From Frisingicoccus sp902471845 (GTDB lineage Bacteria > Bacillota > Clostridia > Lachnospirales > Lachnospiraceae): a DNA stretch of 64,000 bases. The position numbers and the translations under genes were made by a program. The stretch lies in NCBI RefSeq assembly GCF_047030795.1, contig NZ_JBKYIC010000001.1; one strand, written 5' to 3'. Under the pieces are notes generated by a model that made no database searches, had not been told where the DNA came from, and saw only the letters and a program-made list of their open reading frames with translations. Below, piece by piece: positions 26,083-34,478 of this stretch. Position 1 is the stretch's first letter; the number at the start of each line of letters is the position of its first letter.

Positions 26083-27495
26083 CTATCGAATCCGTGTCTG
26101 AATAAATGTCTTTTCCCTTACAGCGGCTGAATCATCCGAATACTTATCCAGATAGACATTAATGTATTCCAACGCTTTTTCCCAGTGTCCTGCCCGCTCA
26201 GCGGCTGAAATCTGATTTTTAGAAATCATTCGGTCCAACAGACGATTATTCAAAGCCACGCCCTGAGTAAAGATAGTTTCTGCTTTCGCATAATCTTCCA
26301 TTGTCATAAGGCACAGCCCATAGTCATTATAGGCCTCCGCATTGTCCGTAACTTCAGCCAGATAAGTTTCATAATATTGGCAGGCCAGCGTATAATCTGC
26401 CGGTGTTTTCTGTACGCTGAGTTCCGCCAGACCGAGATTGGCTGAAACCTCTCCCTTATCCAAAGCCTTTTGAAGTTTTTCTTCTGCCGTTGTCAGATCT
26501 CCAAGCTTCAAATAGATACTCCCCTGATTTACCAGATCTTTTGCCTTGTTGCCGCCAAGTTCCAAAGCTTCGTTTAATACGGCTTTTGCATCTTCTGTTT
26601 TATTCTGAGAAACTAAAGCCTCATATAAGGCCAGATAAATTTCATAATTCTTTTTATCTTTTTTGATCGCTGTCCGCAAGTCCGCTTCCGCACTGGTACC
26701 GTCGCCGACTTTAACATATTCCATGCCTCGAAGCATATAAGCATCCGCCGACTTTTCCGCATCCACGAGCTGTGTATAGGTCATGACCGCTTCCACATAC
26801 TTGCCGGCTTTATCCTGGGTTTCTGCTTTATAGTATAAAATATCAATTTCCGTCGCAGAAAAGCGGCTCTCTTTTCCATCTAACGCCTGTTCAAAACAGT
26901 TCAGAGCCTCTTCGTAATTGCCCTGATATAATCGGGATATTCCCATCGCCCGGTAAACAAGCTGGATATCTTTGTCACGTTTCATCAGTTCCAACGCCTT
27001 ATTAAAAGAATCCATAGCGTCATCGTAAAGCTTTAATTCACTCCGGGCCATGCCCTGATTCATATAGTATTCGCCATTACCGCCGTCGTACTCGATAGCC
27101 TTTGTAAAGTAGGCATTCGCCGTCTCATAATCTGCCTGGTCATAGGCCTCCAGACCCTTATTATTCAGCTTATTGCCCTCTCCAAAATTCCGCACGACAT
27201 AAAAAAGAACACATACAAGCGCCACAGCCAATAATACCTGAATCACTCGTCCGATGATATTCTTCTGACGATGTTTCTTTGCCTTTACGGCAGAACTCTT
27301 TCTGCCTGTCGTCTTTTTCGTTGTTTTTTTTCTTCGTTCTCTCTCCAAAGCCTCCGAGTCTCCGAGCCGTTTCACCCTTCCTGAAGAACCCGTCGGTTTC
27401 TTTCTATTTGAAATTCCAGAAGCTTCCGTTCGTCTCTTTTTCTCTCCGGTCTCTGAAATATCTATTTTTCGCTTTTTCTGCCGTTTTTCTTCCAT
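26083..27495 (-). CDS. Membrane-anchored TPR-repeat protein
   Basis: 470 residues. A very basic N-terminus (about residues 1-75, rich in K and R) leads to one membrane helix (about 80-98, IIGRVIQVLLAVALVCVLFY). The remaining part is tandem tetratricopeptide repeats, with matches such as AYDQADYETANAYFTKAIEY, LKLYDDAMDSFNKALELM, YQGNYEEALNCFEQALDG and MEDYAKAETIFTQGVALN. The basic head suggests an inside-out anchor with repeats outside. It should scaffold protein contacts; no specific function can be assigned. Start behind GGGAGG. It is the first gene of a pair with hflX. Confidence 0.88.
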   Translation of the reverse strand: MEEKRQKKRKIDISETGEKKRRTEASGISNRKKPTGSSGRVKRLGDSEALERERRKKTTKKTTGRKSSAVKAKKHRQKNIIGRVIQVLLAVALVCVLFYVVRNFGEGNKLNNKGLEAYDQADYETANAYFTKAIEYDGGNGEYYMNQGMARSELKLYDDAMDSFNKALELMKRDKDIQLVYRAMGISRLYQGNYEEALNCFEQALDGKESRFSATEIDILYYKAETQDKAGKYVEAVMTYTQLVDAEKSADAYMLRGMEYVKVGDGTSAEADLRTAIKKDKKNYEIYLALYEALVSQNKTEDAKAVLNEALELGGNKAKDLVNQGSIYLKLGDLTTAEEKLQKALDKGEVSANLGLAELSVQKTPADYTLACQYYETYLAEVTDNAEAYNDYGLCLMTMEDYAKAETIFTQGVALNNRLLDRMISKNQISAAERAGHWEKALEYINVYLDKYSDDSAAVREKTFIQTRIR

Positions 27496-27556
27496 AGTTA
27501 CCTCCCTGTAATAACACTAATATTATAGGGGTTCACTAAAAAAAAGGCAAGGCTTT

Positions 27557-29635
27557 TCAAACTCTTTTCACAGACGGAAATTCCAACAGCGGCACAGTCA
27601 GATCCATACAGGCGGCCGCAATAAATACGCTGCTCACTCCAAGTCCCGCCCGCTGGAATAAAAGAGTTAAAATTCCGGTCATCAATGCAAAAATCCACCG
27701 GCCTGCTCTGGACGGCGGCATTGTCTCATAGCTCCATACAAAATAAGCTGCTGTCAAAAATATGGAAGCCGATAATAAATTCTGCGGGAACCCGACGGCA
27801 AGTATACACAAAAAGACCAATGGATAGGCGGCCGGACACATACGTTTTGCCACCATCCATACCACACTGAATATGGCAAAGGGCCACAGAGGTTCAACCA
27901 GAGGCAGCGTAAAGGGAGAGAATAACAGTTTTCCCAAAATGACCGGGTGAATCGGCGAACTGCCTATACCGCCAAACGCCTGCTTTCCTGCAATAATCAC
28001 CGTCACCGAAGCAAGCGCTACTTTCCAGAGCGGTGTCTCTATCGGAAAAAGCAGCGTCAGAAGCAGCCCTGTAAAAAGCGCCGAACCATCCTGAATCGAT
28101 ACATACTCGTTGCGAAGCGTCTGCCAAAAATACTCAGCCAGCACTGCACAAAGCCCTCCGACAAATAACATACCGCCAAAATGTATCCGCCATCCGGGAT
28201 TCTGATAAAAAGCCGCTGCGATCAGCGGAAGAAGCCCGATTATACTCTGCTTCATCACATCGTAAATGGTTCCCCGGCGGTGAATATGGGGCGCACTCTG
28301 ACTGGGCATTTCCAAGGGCTTTAATCGACGGAAAATCTTTCGGTCAGCCGGAATGTCAATATAATCCCCCACTCTCTTTTCTGAATTTCCTGAAGATATG
28401 ACCGTTTTTTCCCGGGTTCTCCCTTTTTTCACCTGGCCGATATACTCGGTCAGCCGCCTTCCGGAAGGACAGACATATGAGCACAGACCGCATTTCATGC
28501 ATTCCGATGCCCGAAGATTTTCAGGAATTTCTTCTCCGGCCAGATATTTTGCTTCAATTCGGTCCGGCATCAGCCCCTGGGGGCATACTTCCCGGCAAAG
28601 ACCGCAATGAATGCAGGGAGAAACAGGCATTTCCGGCGGGTGCAGAACAAGAAGACCGCAGGTTTCCCGGGTTACCCATGCATTCGGCCCATCCACCGTT
28701 TTGCCTCCCAACGGCCCTCCATGAATGATAACCGCTTCCGAGGGCTTCCCTCCACAATAGTCAATGATATCCTGGACATTGGTGCCAATGGGCACCCACA
28801 GATTTTTAGGTACGGTCACCTCCCCCGAAACGGTGATACCGACCCGGGTCCAGGGTTCGCCATCGTAAATTCCGTCATAAAGAGCTGCCATCTCAGCCAC
28901 CGTCACTACGGAAGCCGTCCTTTTTTCCCGGCCCAGGACCTCTTTACGGAGCATTTTTTCATCGCCTTTCGGATAACGCCGTTTCATTGACAGCACCCAT
29001 ATCGGCCGCTTATTTCCCATATTCTGTCCATATTTCTGCACTGTCCGCCGCATCCGCGCCACCGCATCAAAAGCATCTTCATTGATACATATATAAATCG
29101 TTTCTGCTTCCGCCACGATTGCTCCAAGAATTGCCCCGATGACAATCTTTCCCGGACTTTCCAGCATCAGCCGGTATCCGGAAGTAATATAGGGTTCATT
29201 TGCAAATCCATTGACAATAAGCACCTGGGATTTCATCAGACGCTTTCTGGAAAGACCAATTCGATGCAAGGCCTGAGCCAGGGCTTCCTTGTCAAAATTT
29301 AAGGCAAAGGGATGCCAGATATTGGCCTTCCTGTTTTCTTTTCTTATTTTCACATAAGGTTCAAAAACCCCGGGCGCTCTCTGGTAATTTGTGATTTCCT
29401 CCACATATCCGGAAATACTCGCATGAACACAGGCCTGCTCCCCGGAATCCGATTCCCCGATCACCTGCCCCAAACTGACATATTCTCCCGGAAGTACTGT
29501 AGGCTGGCAGATTGCCTCTCCATCCTGACTCAGTGAAATACAAACTTTTTCCGGCACATAACCTTCAAAAGCCTTTTCCCTGGTCAACTCCTCCCACGCT
29601 TCTTCATATACATTTATTCCACGGCTTCTGCCCAT
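27557..29635 (-). CDS. RnfC-RnfD fusion protein (shortened RnfD part)
   Basis: 692 residues from the ATG at 29635 (MGRSRGINVYEEAWEEL), with GGAG nine bases upstream; the frame is open to 29821 but that part crosses the preceding terminator. Residues 1-400 follow RnfC: barrel-sandwich start (QPTVLPGEYVSLGQVIG), Rossmann part (VNGFANEPYITSGYRLMLE), SLBB part (GITVSGEVTVPKN) and two 4Fe-4S motifs (Cys341/344/347/351 and 379/382/385/389). Residues 460-690 match RnfD membrane helices: SIQDGSALFTGLLLTLLFP and IAGKQAFGGIGSSPIHPVIL. The SGAT flavin-attachment segment of RnfD is absent. RnfA, B, E and G are not in the window. I infer electron transfer at the membrane; partner unknown. Confidence 0.85.
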   Translation of the reverse strand: MGRSRGINVYEEAWEELTREKAFEGYVPEKVCISLSQDGEAICQPTVLPGEYVSLGQVIGESDSGEQACVHASISGYVEEITNYQRAPGVFEPYVKIRKENRKANIWHPFALNFDKEALAQALHRIGLSRKRLMKSQVLIVNGFANEPYITSGYRLMLESPGKIVIGAILGAIVAEAETIYICINEDAFDAVARMRRTVQKYGQNMGNKRPIWVLSMKRRYPKGDEKMLRKEVLGREKRTASVVTVAEMAALYDGIYDGEPWTRVGITVSGEVTVPKNLWVPIGTNVQDIIDYCGGKPSEAVIIHGGPLGGKTVDGPNAWVTRETCGLLVLHPPEMPVSPCIHCGLCREVCPQGLMPDRIEAKYLAGEEIPENLRASECMKCGLCSYVCPSGRRLTEYIGQVKKGRTREKTVISSGNSEKRVGDYIDIPADRKIFRRLKPLEMPSQSAPHIHRRGTIYDVMKQSIIGLLPLIAAAFYQNPGWRIHFGGMLFVGGLCAVLAEYFWQTLRNEYVSIQDGSALFTGLLLTLLFPIETPLWKVALASVTVIIAGKQAFGGIGSSPIHPVILGKLLFSPFTLPLVEPLWPFAIFSVVWMVAKRMCPAAYPLVFLCILAVGFPQNLLSASIFLTAAYFVWSYETMPPSRAGRWIFALMTGILTLLFQRAGLGVSSVFIAAACMDLTVPLLEFPSVKRV

Positions 29636-29698
29636 GTTGTCACACTCCATCTTCATATTTCTGGAATAGTATGTGTGCCGAAGATTTGATTTATTCGT

Positions 29699-29746
29699 AA
29701 AAAACGCCCGATATCTATACGCTGTCCAGGCGAATAAATATCGGGC
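29699..29746 (-). terminator. Terminator after the flavodiiron gene
   Basis: On the minus strand GCCCGATAT pairs with ATATCGGGC, followed by GTTTTTTAC. It separates the flavodiiron operon from the RnfC-RnfD gene, which therefore needs read-through or its own weak promoter. Confidence 0.85.
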
Positions 29747-29762
29747 ATATACATTAAATGAT

Positions 29763-30986
29763 TTATTTCTTCTCTTCTGCCATAGATTCGATGATGGCGT
29801 CCGCCAATACATCCAGTTCATTGGCCTTTTCCGCTTTTAATGTGGAAGCCAGAGACAGACGGCTGCTGAGTACGGTCATATTTTTCATTTCATCCTGAAT
29901 AAATTTCTCCATCAAATCGCCGGACTTGCAGGCCCAGGAGCCATTTTCCACAATCGCAAAGGTTCTGTTCTGAAGATTCAACGCCTTCATATCCATCAGA
30001 TAATTGTGCATTACCGGATAAATTCCGAGGTTATACGTTACACTGGCAAGCACGATATGGCTCAGACGGAAGGTTTCGGAGATCAGATACGATACATGGG
30101 TATTTGACACATCGTACATGACCACATTAGTCATACCCTTTTCGCAGAGTTTGGCTGCCAGAGCCTGGGCCGCAGCTTCCGTGTTTCCGTACATGGAAGC
30201 GTATGCGATCATAACGCCCTTTTCTTCCGGCTCATAGGTACTCCAGTGCTGGTATTTATCCAGAAGATATCCAAAATCCGAACGCCATACCGGGCCATGA
30301 AGCGGACAGATATATTTAATATCATTGACAATACCTGCAGCTTTCTTCAAAAGAAGCTGTACATGAGGGCCATATTTACCGACGATATTAGTATAATAAC
30401 GTCTCGCATGGTCAATCCAGTCACGGTCAAAGTTCACTTCATCGTTAAACAGCTTGCCATCCAAAGCTCCGAAAGAACCAAAGGCATCCGCCGCAAATAA
30501 AACACCATCGGTCACATCAAAGGTTACCATAGCCTCCGGCCAGTGCACCATCGGCGCAGCCACAAAGGTCACTGTATGCTTTCCAAAGCAGCGTGTATCC
30601 CCTTCCTTCACTTCATCCAGCGTATGTCCGTCTACATGGAAATCAAACTGACGCATGAGCATAAAGGCTTTTTCTGTGCTGATGATCGTCACGTTCGGAT
30701 AACGGAGAAGGACTTCTTCAATGGATGCGCCATGGTCCGGCTCCATATGGTTGATGACCATATAATCCAGCGGACGGCCATCCAGAACGTGTTCCAGATT
30801 TTCGAGGAACTGACGGCAGGAAGACCAGTCAATGGTATCAAAGAGGACGGTCTTTTCATCCATCAGCACATAAGCATTATAGGAAACCCCTTCCGGGATT
30901 GGGTGAATATTTTCAAATAAAGACAGACGGTGGTCATTGGCACCAATCCAATATAAATCTTCCGTTACATTTCTCACACAATACAT
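29763..30986 (-). CDS. fprA: Flavodiiron protein (FprA-type O2/NO reductase)
   Basis: 407 residues. The metallo-beta-lactamase part holds all diiron ligands: His80, Glu82, Asp84, His85 (NHMEPDHGAS), His148, Asp167 and His230 (CPLHGPVW). A flavodoxin domain begins near residue 257 with AYASMYGNTEAAA. Such proteins take electrons from rubredoxin and reduce O2 to water, or NO to N2O, in the cytoplasm of anaerobes. It starts 11 bases after a gene whose product ends in a rubredoxin domain, behind AGGAGG, so donor and acceptor are co-produced. A terminator follows. Confidence 0.95.
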   Translation of the reverse strand: MYCVRNVTEDLYWIGANDHRLSLFENIHPIPEGVSYNAYVLMDEKTVLFDTIDWSSCRQFLENLEHVLDGRPLDYMVINHMEPDHGASIEEVLLRYPNVTIISTEKAFMLMRQFDFHVDGHTLDEVKEGDTRCFGKHTVTFVAAPMVHWPEAMVTFDVTDGVLFAADAFGSFGALDGKLFNDEVNFDRDWIDHARRYYTNIVGKYGPHVQLLLKKAAGIVNDIKYICPLHGPVWRSDFGYLLDKYQHWSTYEPEEKGVMIAYASMYGNTEAAAQALAAKLCEKGMTNVVMYDVSNTHVSYLISETFRLSHIVLASVTYNLGIYPVMHNYLMDMKALNLQNRTFAIVENGSWACKSGDLMEKFIQDEMKNMTVLSSRLSLASTLKAEKANELDVLADAIIESMAEEKK

Positions 30987-30997
30987 GGCTCTTCCTC

Positions 30998-32917
30998 CTA
31001 TTCTTCAATAAACTGTTCTCTGCCTTCACCGCATTCCGGACAAACCCATTCTTCCGGCAGTTTTTCAAATAAAGTTCCTGGCAATACTTCGCTTTCCTCA
31101 TCGCCCAACTCCGGATTATATTCATAACCGCAGCCGCTGCAGATGTAACTCTTTCCGATTGGTTCCGGCTTCGGAGGTGTCGGACGTTTCATCTTCACCA
31201 TCGGTACCGGTGCCGGCTGCTTCGGTTCCCCATTATCCAGTGCCTGGGTCAGCAGCGGAAGAATTTCCATCACGTCGCCCACAATACCATAGTCACAGTT
31301 TTTGAAAATCGGCGCATTGCCATTTTTATTAATCGCCACAATCGTTGAAGCGTCTTTAATGCCTTTAAGGTGCTGGCTGGCTCCGGAAATACCACAGGCA
31401 ATATAGAGGTTGCCAAGGAATTTCTGTCCGGACATACCCACATAACGGTCCATTGGAACATATTTCAATGTCTCAGCTACCGGGCGGGAAGAACCAATGG
31501 CCGCACCGGCCGCCGCTGCCAAATCTTCAATCAATTTCATATTTTTCTTTTCTCCGATACCCTTTCCGGCACTGACTACGCGTTCCGCCTGGGTAATCGG
31601 TGTATCGGCTGCAATACCAACCGTAAAGTCATATCCGTCTTTTTTCAGACTATCTACCAGAGCTTCCACTCTTTCTTCCGCGCTGCCGCTCTTGAAGATC
31701 ATCTTCTTACGGATACCAGTCACAGCCGGTTTCTTAGCCACACTTCGGCTGCCGCCGCCGGAAGCGGACTTCGGCAGTTTGCCGATCAAATGAGAAGCGA
31801 TAACAACACGCTGAATCTCGTTAGTTCCTTCATAAATGGTTGTAATTTTGGCATCTCTGTAAGCCCGTTCAACTTCCATACCCTTTAAGAAGCCGCTGCC
31901 ACCGAAAATCTGGAGAGCATCGTTGGTCACTTCCAGAGCGATATCAGATGCATACATTTTTGCCATGGCAGCTTCCATCGCATATGGTTCATGATATTCT
32001 TTCAATTCAGCCGCACTGTAGATCAGCATCCGTGCACAGCGCAGTTTCGTCGCCATATCGGCCAATTTAAAAGAAATCGTCTGCTGCTGACAGATTGGTT
32101 TTCCAAACTGTTCTCTTTCTTTGGAGTATTCCAGTGCACTTTCAAATGCTCCCTGAGCGATACCAAGTGCCTGAGAAGCGATACCGATACGTCCGCCATC
32201 CAGCGTTGCCATGGCAATTTTAAAACCGTCGCCCTCTTTTCCGAGAAGGTTTTCCTTCGGTACTTTCACGTCATTGAAAATAAGCTCTGCTGTAGAAGAC
32301 GAACGAATGCCCATTTTATCGTAGTGGTCGCCAAACTCGAAGCCTTCCCATCCTTTTTCGACAATAAATGCGGAAATACCCCTTGTTCCGATATCCGGCG
32401 TCGTTACAGCAAAGACAACATAGGTGTCCGCCTTCGGTGCATTGGTAATGAAAATTTTACCACCGTTGAGCAGATAGTAATCGCCCTTTAAAACTGCCGT
32501 TGTCTCTGTACCGCCGGCGTCTGAACCTGCATTCGGCTCTGTCAGACCAAAGGCGCCGATCTTTTCACCCTTTGCCAGAGGCACCAGATATTTCTGTTTC
32601 TGTTCTTCCGTTCCATACTGGAAAATCGGCCAGCTTCCGAGAGAAACATGGGCAGAAAGGATAACGCCCGTACCGCCGTCCACTCGGGACAATTCTTCTA
32701 CTGCAATCGCATAGCTCATAACATCCAGTCCTGCGCCGCCGTATTCCTTCGGATATGGAATACCCATCAGACCCATTTCTCCCATTTTCTTTACAGCATC
32801 CATAGGGAATTCATTGTTCTGATCTAACATAAACGCAATAGGCTTAACCTCTTCTTCCGCAAATTTCCGAATCTTCTGCCGGAATTCTTCATGAGCTTCT
32901 GTCGTTTTGAAATACAT
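30998..32917 (-). CDS. Acyl-CoA dehydrogenase / EtfA FAD domain / rubredoxin fusion
   Basis: 639 residues in three parts. Residues 1-380 form a complete acyl-CoA dehydrogenase: FGLTEPNAGSDAGG, LGIAQGAFESALEYSKEREQ, and the catalytic base Glu363 in IYEGTNEIQR. A G/S-rich linker follows. Residues 440-560 are only the FAD-binding domain II of EtfA: ITQAERVVSAGKGIG, YIACGISGASQHLKGIKDAS and NCDYGIVGDVMEILP. A proline linker leads to rubredoxin (590-639), with Cys593, 596, 626 and 629. EtfA domain I and EtfB are missing. Electrons would pass FAD to FAD to iron, then to the flavodiiron protein encoded next. Acyl substrate unknown. Start behind AGGAGG. The domain calls are solid; the flow is inferred. 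Confidence 0.93.
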   Translation of the reverse strand: MYFKTTEAHEEFRQKIRKFAEEEVKPIAFMLDQNNEFPMDAVKKMGEMGLMGIPYPKEYGGAGLDVMSYAIAVEELSRVDGGTGVILSAHVSLGSWPIFQYGTEEQKQKYLVPLAKGEKIGAFGLTEPNAGSDAGGTETTAVLKGDYYLLNGGKIFITNAPKADTYVVFAVTTPDIGTRGISAFIVEKGWEGFEFGDHYDKMGIRSSSTAELIFNDVKVPKENLLGKEGDGFKIAMATLDGGRIGIASQALGIAQGAFESALEYSKEREQFGKPICQQQTISFKLADMATKLRCARMLIYSAAELKEYHEPYAMEAAMAKMYASDIALEVTNDALQIFGGSGFLKGMEVERAYRDAKITTIYEGTNEIQRVVIASHLIGKLPKSASGGGSRSVAKKPAVTGIRKKMIFKSGSAEERVEALVDSLKKDGYDFTVGIAADTPITQAERVVSAGKGIGEKKNMKLIEDLAAAAGAAIGSSRPVAETLKYVPMDRYVGMSGQKFLGNLYIACGISGASQHLKGIKDASTIVAINKNGNAPIFKNCDYGIVGDVMEILPLLTQALDNGEPKQPAPVPMVKMKRPTPPKPEPIGKSYICSGCGYEYNPELGDEESEVLPGTLFEKLPEEWVCPECGEGREQFIEE

Positions 32918-32935
32918 CGCTACTCCTCCTTTTTA

Positions 32936-32958
32936 AACTTGATAATTTTTGTCCACTT
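32936..32958. promoter_or_regulatory. Second, imperfect copy of the Rrf2 operator
   Basis: AACTTGA-N9-TCCACTT, sharing the core AACTTGATAATTTTTGTC with the perfect site at 33467-33489. It lies just upstream of the ribosome site of the acyl-CoA dehydrogenase fusion gene. Confidence 0.6.
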
Positions 32959-33019
32959 TTGTTGTATAAAAGAGAACCCGTCCCGGAGTCTTACTCCCCG
33001 ACCTTCCTTCACGTCCAAC

Positions 33020-33424
33020 TCAAATGCCTATTATATCGGCAAGGGTATGTTTTTTCAATTCCGTATCCAGCACCCGCTGAATGCCTGCCAGATTGTTATG
33101 AATCGTACAACAGTTATGATTCTGAAGCCGTCTGGAACACTCATATCCCGGATGCATACAGGCAGAAATCTCTGTTTCACTTCCCATCGCCTGCATCAGC
33201 TCATAAAGTGTTACCTGTGACAGATCACAGTTAAGGCGACATCCACCGCCGTTTCCACGAATAATTTCCACCATTCCGGCTTTGGCCAGCTTTTTTAAAA
33301 TCTTGTATCCAAACTGCTGAGGCGCCAGTTCCCGGCTGCATATGTCATTCATCGTCATCTGCTCTCCGGACGCCAGGGCCGAGAGCATTCTCAATGAATA
33401 ATCCATTTCCTTCGTAATCAGCAT
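33020..33424 (-). CDS. Rrf2-family regulator with clustered cysteines
   Basis: 134 residues from the ATG at 33424, with AGGGTG eight bases upstream. The N-terminal winged helix (LITKEMDYSLRMLSALASGE ... YKILKKLAKAGMVEIIRGNG) is the Rrf2 fold seen in IscR, NsrR and RsrR. Cysteines 89, 96, 105 and 106 sit where IscR and NsrR bind an iron-sulfur cluster, with C-x6-C-x8-CC spacing. It probably senses O2, NO or iron-sulfur status and controls itself plus the downstream fusion and flavodiiron genes. A perfect inverted repeat overlaps its own promoter, consistent with autorepression. Confidence 0.88.
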   Translation of the reverse strand: MLITKEMDYSLRMLSALASGEQMTMNDICSRELAPQQFGYKILKKLAKAGMVEIIRGNGGGCRLNCDLSQVTLYELMQAMGSETEISACMHPGYECSRRLQNHNCCTIHNNLAGIQRVLDTELKKHTLADIIGI

Positions 33425-33457
33425 ATTGTACACACCCTGTTCTTCTTTTATGTCTCT

Positions 33458-33486
33458 ATCTTATCAAACTTGATAATTTTTGTCAA
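33458..33486 (-). promoter_or_regulatory. Promoter of the Rrf2 operon
   Basis: Minus-strand perfect TTGACA (33481-33486), 17-base spacer, TAAGAT (33458-33463). The -35 box lies inside the inverted repeat. Confidence 0.8.
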
Positions 33487-33489
33487 GTT
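33467..33489. promoter_or_regulatory. Putative Rrf2 operator
   Basis: Perfect inverted repeat AACTTGA-N9-TCAAGTT covering the -35 box and spacer of the Rrf2 promoter, so binding would block polymerase. Confidence 0.72.
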
Positions 33490-33519
33490 AAATCCTGATT
33501 TTTATGAAAATTATTCAAA

Positions 33520-33562
33520 AAAGAAAAAGAAGTCCGATTTTATTTTCAGACTTCTTTCTTTT
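33520..33562 (-). terminator. Terminator after degV
   Basis: AAGAAGTC pairs with GACTTCTT around a 14-base loop; TTTTTC follows on the minus strand. Confidence 0.8.
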
Positions 33563-33573
33563 ATATAGCTTTT

Positions 33574-34413
33574 TTAGAATGCAATAACGATACCGCCATC
33601 ATTGGCATAAAGCGTTCCTACCCCCGCCGTATCAGCAATGATAATCTGCTTAAATGGATAACGCTTTTCTATCTCTTCCTTCACGTACTGGGCCCGTTCC
33701 GGACAATTGCAGTGGGAAATACCAAAAACACGATTCTCAAAATCCGATACCCGGCTCCCCACTTCTTCAATCATCTTCTTTAAGGCCTTTTTCGTTCCCC
33801 GGCCAATCGTACACTGTTCGATCGTACCCTCCGGTGTTCCCATCATGACCGGTTTAATATTCAGCACACTGACCAGGGCCGCCTTCATTCCGGTCAGCCG
33901 TCCATTTTTACGAAGCGTCTCCAGATTTTCCAGGACAAACAGGGTCTCCCGGCGACGAATATAGTCTTCGACCTGTTCTACAATCTCCTCGAAAGAAGCT
34001 CCCTTCTCGGCGCACTCCTGAATCTTTAAAGCAACAAGTGTTTCACCGATACAGGCGGAACGTGAATTAAACACATAGACTTTTTTATTTGGAAACTCTT
34101 CTTCCACCAGCCGCTGGCCCAAAACAGCACTGTTATAGGAACCGCTCAACTCCGCAGATAAAGTGACACAAAAGGCGGTTACCTCATCTTCGCCAAACGC
34201 CTTTTTATACTCTTCCGGCGACGGACAACTGGACTTCGGACATCCTTCAAAATCTGCCACCGCTTTAATAAACTTTTTCTGATCAAAGGAATCGTCATCA
34301 ATAAAGTCCACACCATCCACCTGCAGCGTCAAAGAGACAATCTTGATCTTTCCTTCCTTTTTCATCTCCGGTGTCAAATCCAGACAGCTGTCACCAATAA
34401 TGCGATACTCCAT
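33574..34413 (-). CDS. DegV-family fatty-acid-binding protein
   Basis: 279 residues from the ATG at 34413 behind GGAGG; a GTG at 34428 lies inside that site. IIGDSCLDLTPEMKKEGKI, SCPSPEEYKKAFGEDE, TLSAELSGSYNSAVLG and the C-terminal GISHCNCPERAQYVKEEIEK are DegV marks. DegV/FakB proteins bind a fatty acid and present it to the FakA kinase for phosphorylation; no fakA gene is present here, and many DegV paralogues have unknown ligands. It has its own promoter inside the end of the ABC-F gene. Confidence 0.9.
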   Translation of the reverse strand: MEYRIIGDSCLDLTPEMKKEGKIKIVSLTLQVDGVDFIDDDSFDQKKFIKAVADFEGCPKSSCPSPEEYKKAFGEDEVTAFCVTLSAELSGSYNSAVLGQRLVEEEFPNKKVYVFNSRSACIGETLVALKIQECAEKGASFEEIVEQVEDYIRRRETLFVLENLETLRKNGRLTGMKAALVSVLNIKPVMMGTPEGTIEQCTIGRGTKKALKKMIEEVGSRVSDFENRVFGISHCNCPERAQYVKEEIEKRYPFKQIIIADTAGVGTLYANDGGIVIAF

Positions 34414-34449
34414 TTTTATTTCCTCCACACATAGTTTTCATTACTACTA

Positions 34450-34478
34450 ATCATAGCATAGAACTGTCTGGCCGTCAA
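34450..34478 (-). promoter_or_regulatory. degV promoter
   Basis: Minus-strand TTGACG (34473-34478), 17-base spacer, TATGAT (34450-34455), overlapping the stop region of the ABC-F gene. Confidence 0.72.

Noticed and set aside
29636..29821. Extra 62 N-terminal residues of the RnfC-RnfD protein
   Set aside because: They translate the terminator hairpin and the end of the flavodiiron gene; the ATG at 29635 has a ribosome site and matches the RnfC start.
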